From positions 12,214,001 to 12,278,000 of the forward strand of contig OX359249.1 of NCBI GenBank assembly GCA_947179485.1: 64,000 nucleotides of DNA. The letters run 5' to 3'. Under the pieces are notes generated by a model. That model did no database searches. It was not told the origin of the DNA and worked only from the letters and a program-made list of their open reading frames with translations. This document shows positions 61,249 to 64,000 of this stretch, piece by piece. The stretch is from Allacma fusca (Eukaryota > Arthropoda > Collembola > Symphypleona > Sminthuridae). The stretch's first letter is position 1. Each line of letters opens with the position of its first letter. The position numbers and the translations under genes were made by a program.

Positions 61249-62651
61249 GTGAGAGACTCGATATAGTCCCATGTACATTTGTCGGGGTGAGTTTTTTGGG
61301 AGAGAAAGACCCGGGGAATGGTAGGAGATGGGGAAGGATACATAGTTTTGGGTAATGGTCGGAGTGGTAGTGGTTCGGCGGGGAAGAAACGATTCATGTG
61401 TATGAATACTAAGTAAGATGAGGTGAATAGAGAAAAATGTAAATCGGAAATAATTTACTTGTATTTTCTTCCATATCTGTTGGAGTAACTCAGGGTAACC
61501 TGAAAGACTCAATCCTTTTGCTAGATCCGCACCAGTTTTGATCATTCTTATGTAAATCATTCCCTTCCCAACCAAATGCATTCCTGGGCTTGGTTTTCTC
61601 ATTGAAAACAGGAAATAGGACCCGCCTTCTCGAACTTGCTGCATAAAATTGTAATTTTCCTTTTGCTTCCTTCCTTCTCTTACCATTTCCGACGTCCATG
61701 TGGCATGGTAACAGTCAGTGGTAACGTTTTTAATACAATGGAGCCCTCTCTTCCCCAGCAGGAAGACCGCTTCATAGTTTATTTCTCTTCAAGACACGCG
61801 TTCCTCACATTTGTATTCCAAGGGAACCCCATAATCGTAATTTTGCACTATTGTGCAAACTAAATTTTTATTCCTTCTTATTACAGCCCAGGCGAGTACT
61901 CCAAGCTTTAGAAATATCCAACGATTATACATCATTTTCCCTCTCGTAATTTCCCCCTACAGATAAAATATAAAAAACTTCCCACTACAGATTTAACAAG
62001 TTAAATTTATTTTTGGAGCAAAATATTTTTTTAACTCTAATTTATAAAAATACAAGTATCTACAATATTTATCTCCTCCATAGATTTAATTACTCTAAAC
62101 AGAATTTGATTCCAAACATTTTTTCTTGTCTTAGTACAAGATGAGCTTGTTTAAAAAAATTCGTCAGTGCTGGGGATATGAGGACGAAGATAATGTCACA
62201 TGTGAAAGTCCTGGGATAAATTGATTGATTTAAAATTTTTTGCCTAAAATTTTTATTGTAATCAGGACTGACTTTTAAATAATAAAAATAAGTAGTTAGA
62301 GTCTTGGCTTCTGTTCCTTTGACAGTTGGATGAAGGGAAGTAGGATAGAGAGGAAAATATTCCTGACAGTACATAAAGTTCCAGCTTATTGTATTTACAT
62401 AAATGGAGCTTTAACATGATAATTTCATATGTTCCTCTTCCAAACACTGGTTTTCCTCATCGGGATCATTACAACTACTTTCCCCATTTCTGGAATAAAC
62501 ATAAACCTTACTCAACCTTTCATTACTTGTTCTATTTACTACAAGCTCTTCTGGGATCACTTGAGCACTCAAACCGGAGATGAAAGGCAGATATACCCCG
62601 TCCCAATAAAACAAATGAAGTAGTAGTAAAAAAACATGTGTGTACTAGATC

Positions 62652-62675
62652 TATAAATAAATAAATAAATAAATA
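62652..62675. repeat. (AAAT)n microsatellite
   Basis: Six AAAT units. Confidence 0.92.
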
Positions 62676-63412
62676 GAGGTGTAGCTCCTAGGAACAAGAG
62701 CACCTGCATGAAATGTGCCAGCTATCAGGGCCCAAACATAAAACAAGTGGAAGATTCGGGGAGCCCCCAATTCCACCAACAAGTACATTTTGCCAGCTCA
62801 ATTCACAAGCCCCAATTTGTATTGGTACCTGGGAGAAAGTCGTAGCGCGAAAAGTTCCCTATGATTAATAGCAGCTGTAAAGGGAGGGGAAAAAAACTGG
62901 AAGTCAGAATCAATACCGAAGGGAAATTGCAGTGCAAATATACTTATATTTATAAAGAACTCTCCTGCAATTTTCTATTAAGGCTGGGGAAAACTTTACA
63001 CACTTCTCTTATTAGACTGTTTACATAGTTGATAGATACATGCCCCCTTGGTTGCGTGTAAGCTATATGCTGGGCCCCACAGTAAAAAAAAATAATCTCA
63101 TCAGGAAGGAGCCACTTTGTGAGCTACGGGGGATGACAGGATTACAAATAAATGCAAATTTTTAACGAAAGAGAAAAACCAAGGCATTTCCCACCGTAAT
63201 ATTCCCAAAGAAAAAAAAAGTCTCAAAAAAAAAACTTGATAGTTTATTTGGATTCCGAAAGTTGTTGGCATTAGCTCAGAGGAGCCTTACTTCATAGATC
63301 CCATACGTTCTGCTTCATGTGTATCTATATAGATACGCCCCATGTACATATACACTCCTCGGGTATTTACTCTGTGCATATGTTGGCTTTTGGCTTTTGT
63401 TGGTGTGTGTGC

Positions 63413-63447
63413 GTGTCTGTCTGCCCGTCTGTCCGTCTGTCTGTCTC
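63413..63447. repeat. (GTCT)n microsatellite
   Basis: GTCTGTCTGCCCGTCTGTCC followed by GTCTGTCTGTCTC. Confidence 0.9.
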
Positions 63448-63849
63448 TAACTTTGTATCCACATCTCTATAGTGTCTATGTGCATATAGATCATATAATT
63501 GCAGGATACATATCCTCAGCCTCCCCGACTCGGAAGTTGTGTAGGTTATGTAATTGCAGGGTCCTATAGTTAGATATAAGATGAGCATATGTGATTTGGA
63601 AGTCGGAGTCAGAGGCACGGAAAGATGCTTCCTTGGAAAGATGGTCCGTTGGTTGACTGGTTGCTGGTGAGAGGGGATGGCGATTTGGGAAATGAGAGAA
63701 GAAAGCAATTGAGAAAGGGAAGGATAGTGTGAGCGAGTGAGTGAAAGCAATGCGATTAAAGTAAAGGAATTCCAGCTGGAATTTCACACTATCCTCTGTA
63801 TGTGTAATCGAATAGATCAATCTGATACAGGGAATGGAATGAACGAACG

Positions 63850-63872
63850 GAGAGAGAGAGAGAGAGAGAGAG
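63850..63872. repeat. (GA)n microsatellite
   Basis: Eleven GA units. Confidence 0.93.
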
Positions 63873-64000
63873 CAAAAAATTCAGAGCAAAAGCATTGCTC
63901 ATATTCACAGAGCCATGAGAGAGAAAGACAAGAATCAATTGATCATTTTACACGGCGTTGAAATTGTGCAACAACCGGAAAAAACAAGATTCATTGTGCG

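Larger units (their letters stand above)
61249..64000. other. Gene-poor block, part 5
   Basis: G-rich plus strand at 61255-61400 and 63580-63760, (AAAT)n at 62652-62675, (GTCT)n at 63413-63447 and (GA)n at 63850-63872. No recognisable gene was seen. Confidence 0.45.

Noticed and set aside
60988-61686. 232-codon minus-strand frame
   Set aside because: Carries an Arg-Glu repeat made by the CT microsatellite, has no known domain and no splice or homology support.
1-64000. Retrovirus-like, Polinton or LINE coding remnants
   Set aside because: No reverse transcriptase, integrase, capsid or polymerase-like reading was recognised on either strand.

Overview
The window looks like animal nuclear DNA, most likely from an arthropod or close relative. 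It holds four spliced protein genes with GT-AG introns, single tRNA genes with internal A and B boxes, an AT-rich background, many microsatellites (above all GA/CT and CA) and short non-autonomous DNA transposons. Gene content does not fix the species. A springtail or crustacean would fit, but that is a guess.

Layout. From 1 to 1569 (minus strand) is the 5' part of an extended-Tudor-domain gene that runs off the left edge. From 4735 to 8912 (minus) is a complete Caprin orthologue in seven coding exons (500 aa), with a conserved G3BP/Rasputin-binding motif and an RGG tail. Its upstream region carries a hAT-type MITE with perfect ends. From about 10.3 to 18.9 kb is AT-rich DNA with decayed repeats, including a roughly 600 bp fold-back element. 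From 18958 to 20533 (plus) is FBXO45/Fsn (F-box plus SPRY, 342 aa, three coding exons), followed by a long presumptive 3' UTR with a hairpin. From 28354 to 32643 (plus) is CNOT2 (409 aa, five coding exons). From 33.5 to 40.1 kb are four isolated tRNA genes (Asp-GTC, Ser-GCT, Gly-GCC, Gln-CTG) and a mariner-like MITE. From about 41 kb to the end I recognise no coding gene. That stretch is less AT-rich, dotted with GA/CT arrays and islands of homeodomain-, POU- and E-box-like words, and could be a regulatory region or a long intron of a gene outside the window.

The genes do not form an operon or one pathway. Three of the four relate to post-transcriptional control (Caprin in RNP granules, CNOT2 in CCR4-NOT deadenylation, the Tudor protein probably in germline RNP or piRNA biology). 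FBXO45/Fsn is a synaptic ubiquitin-ligase receptor. I take the shared theme as chance proximity.

I found no convincing new multi-gene system. The most interesting signals are the young hAT MITE in the Caprin upstream region, the GGTCTGGTCC-type fold-back element, base-composition strand flips that suggest divergent transcription at the Caprin and CNOT2 promoters, the 3' UTR hairpin of FBXO45, and the GA-rich gene-poor block.
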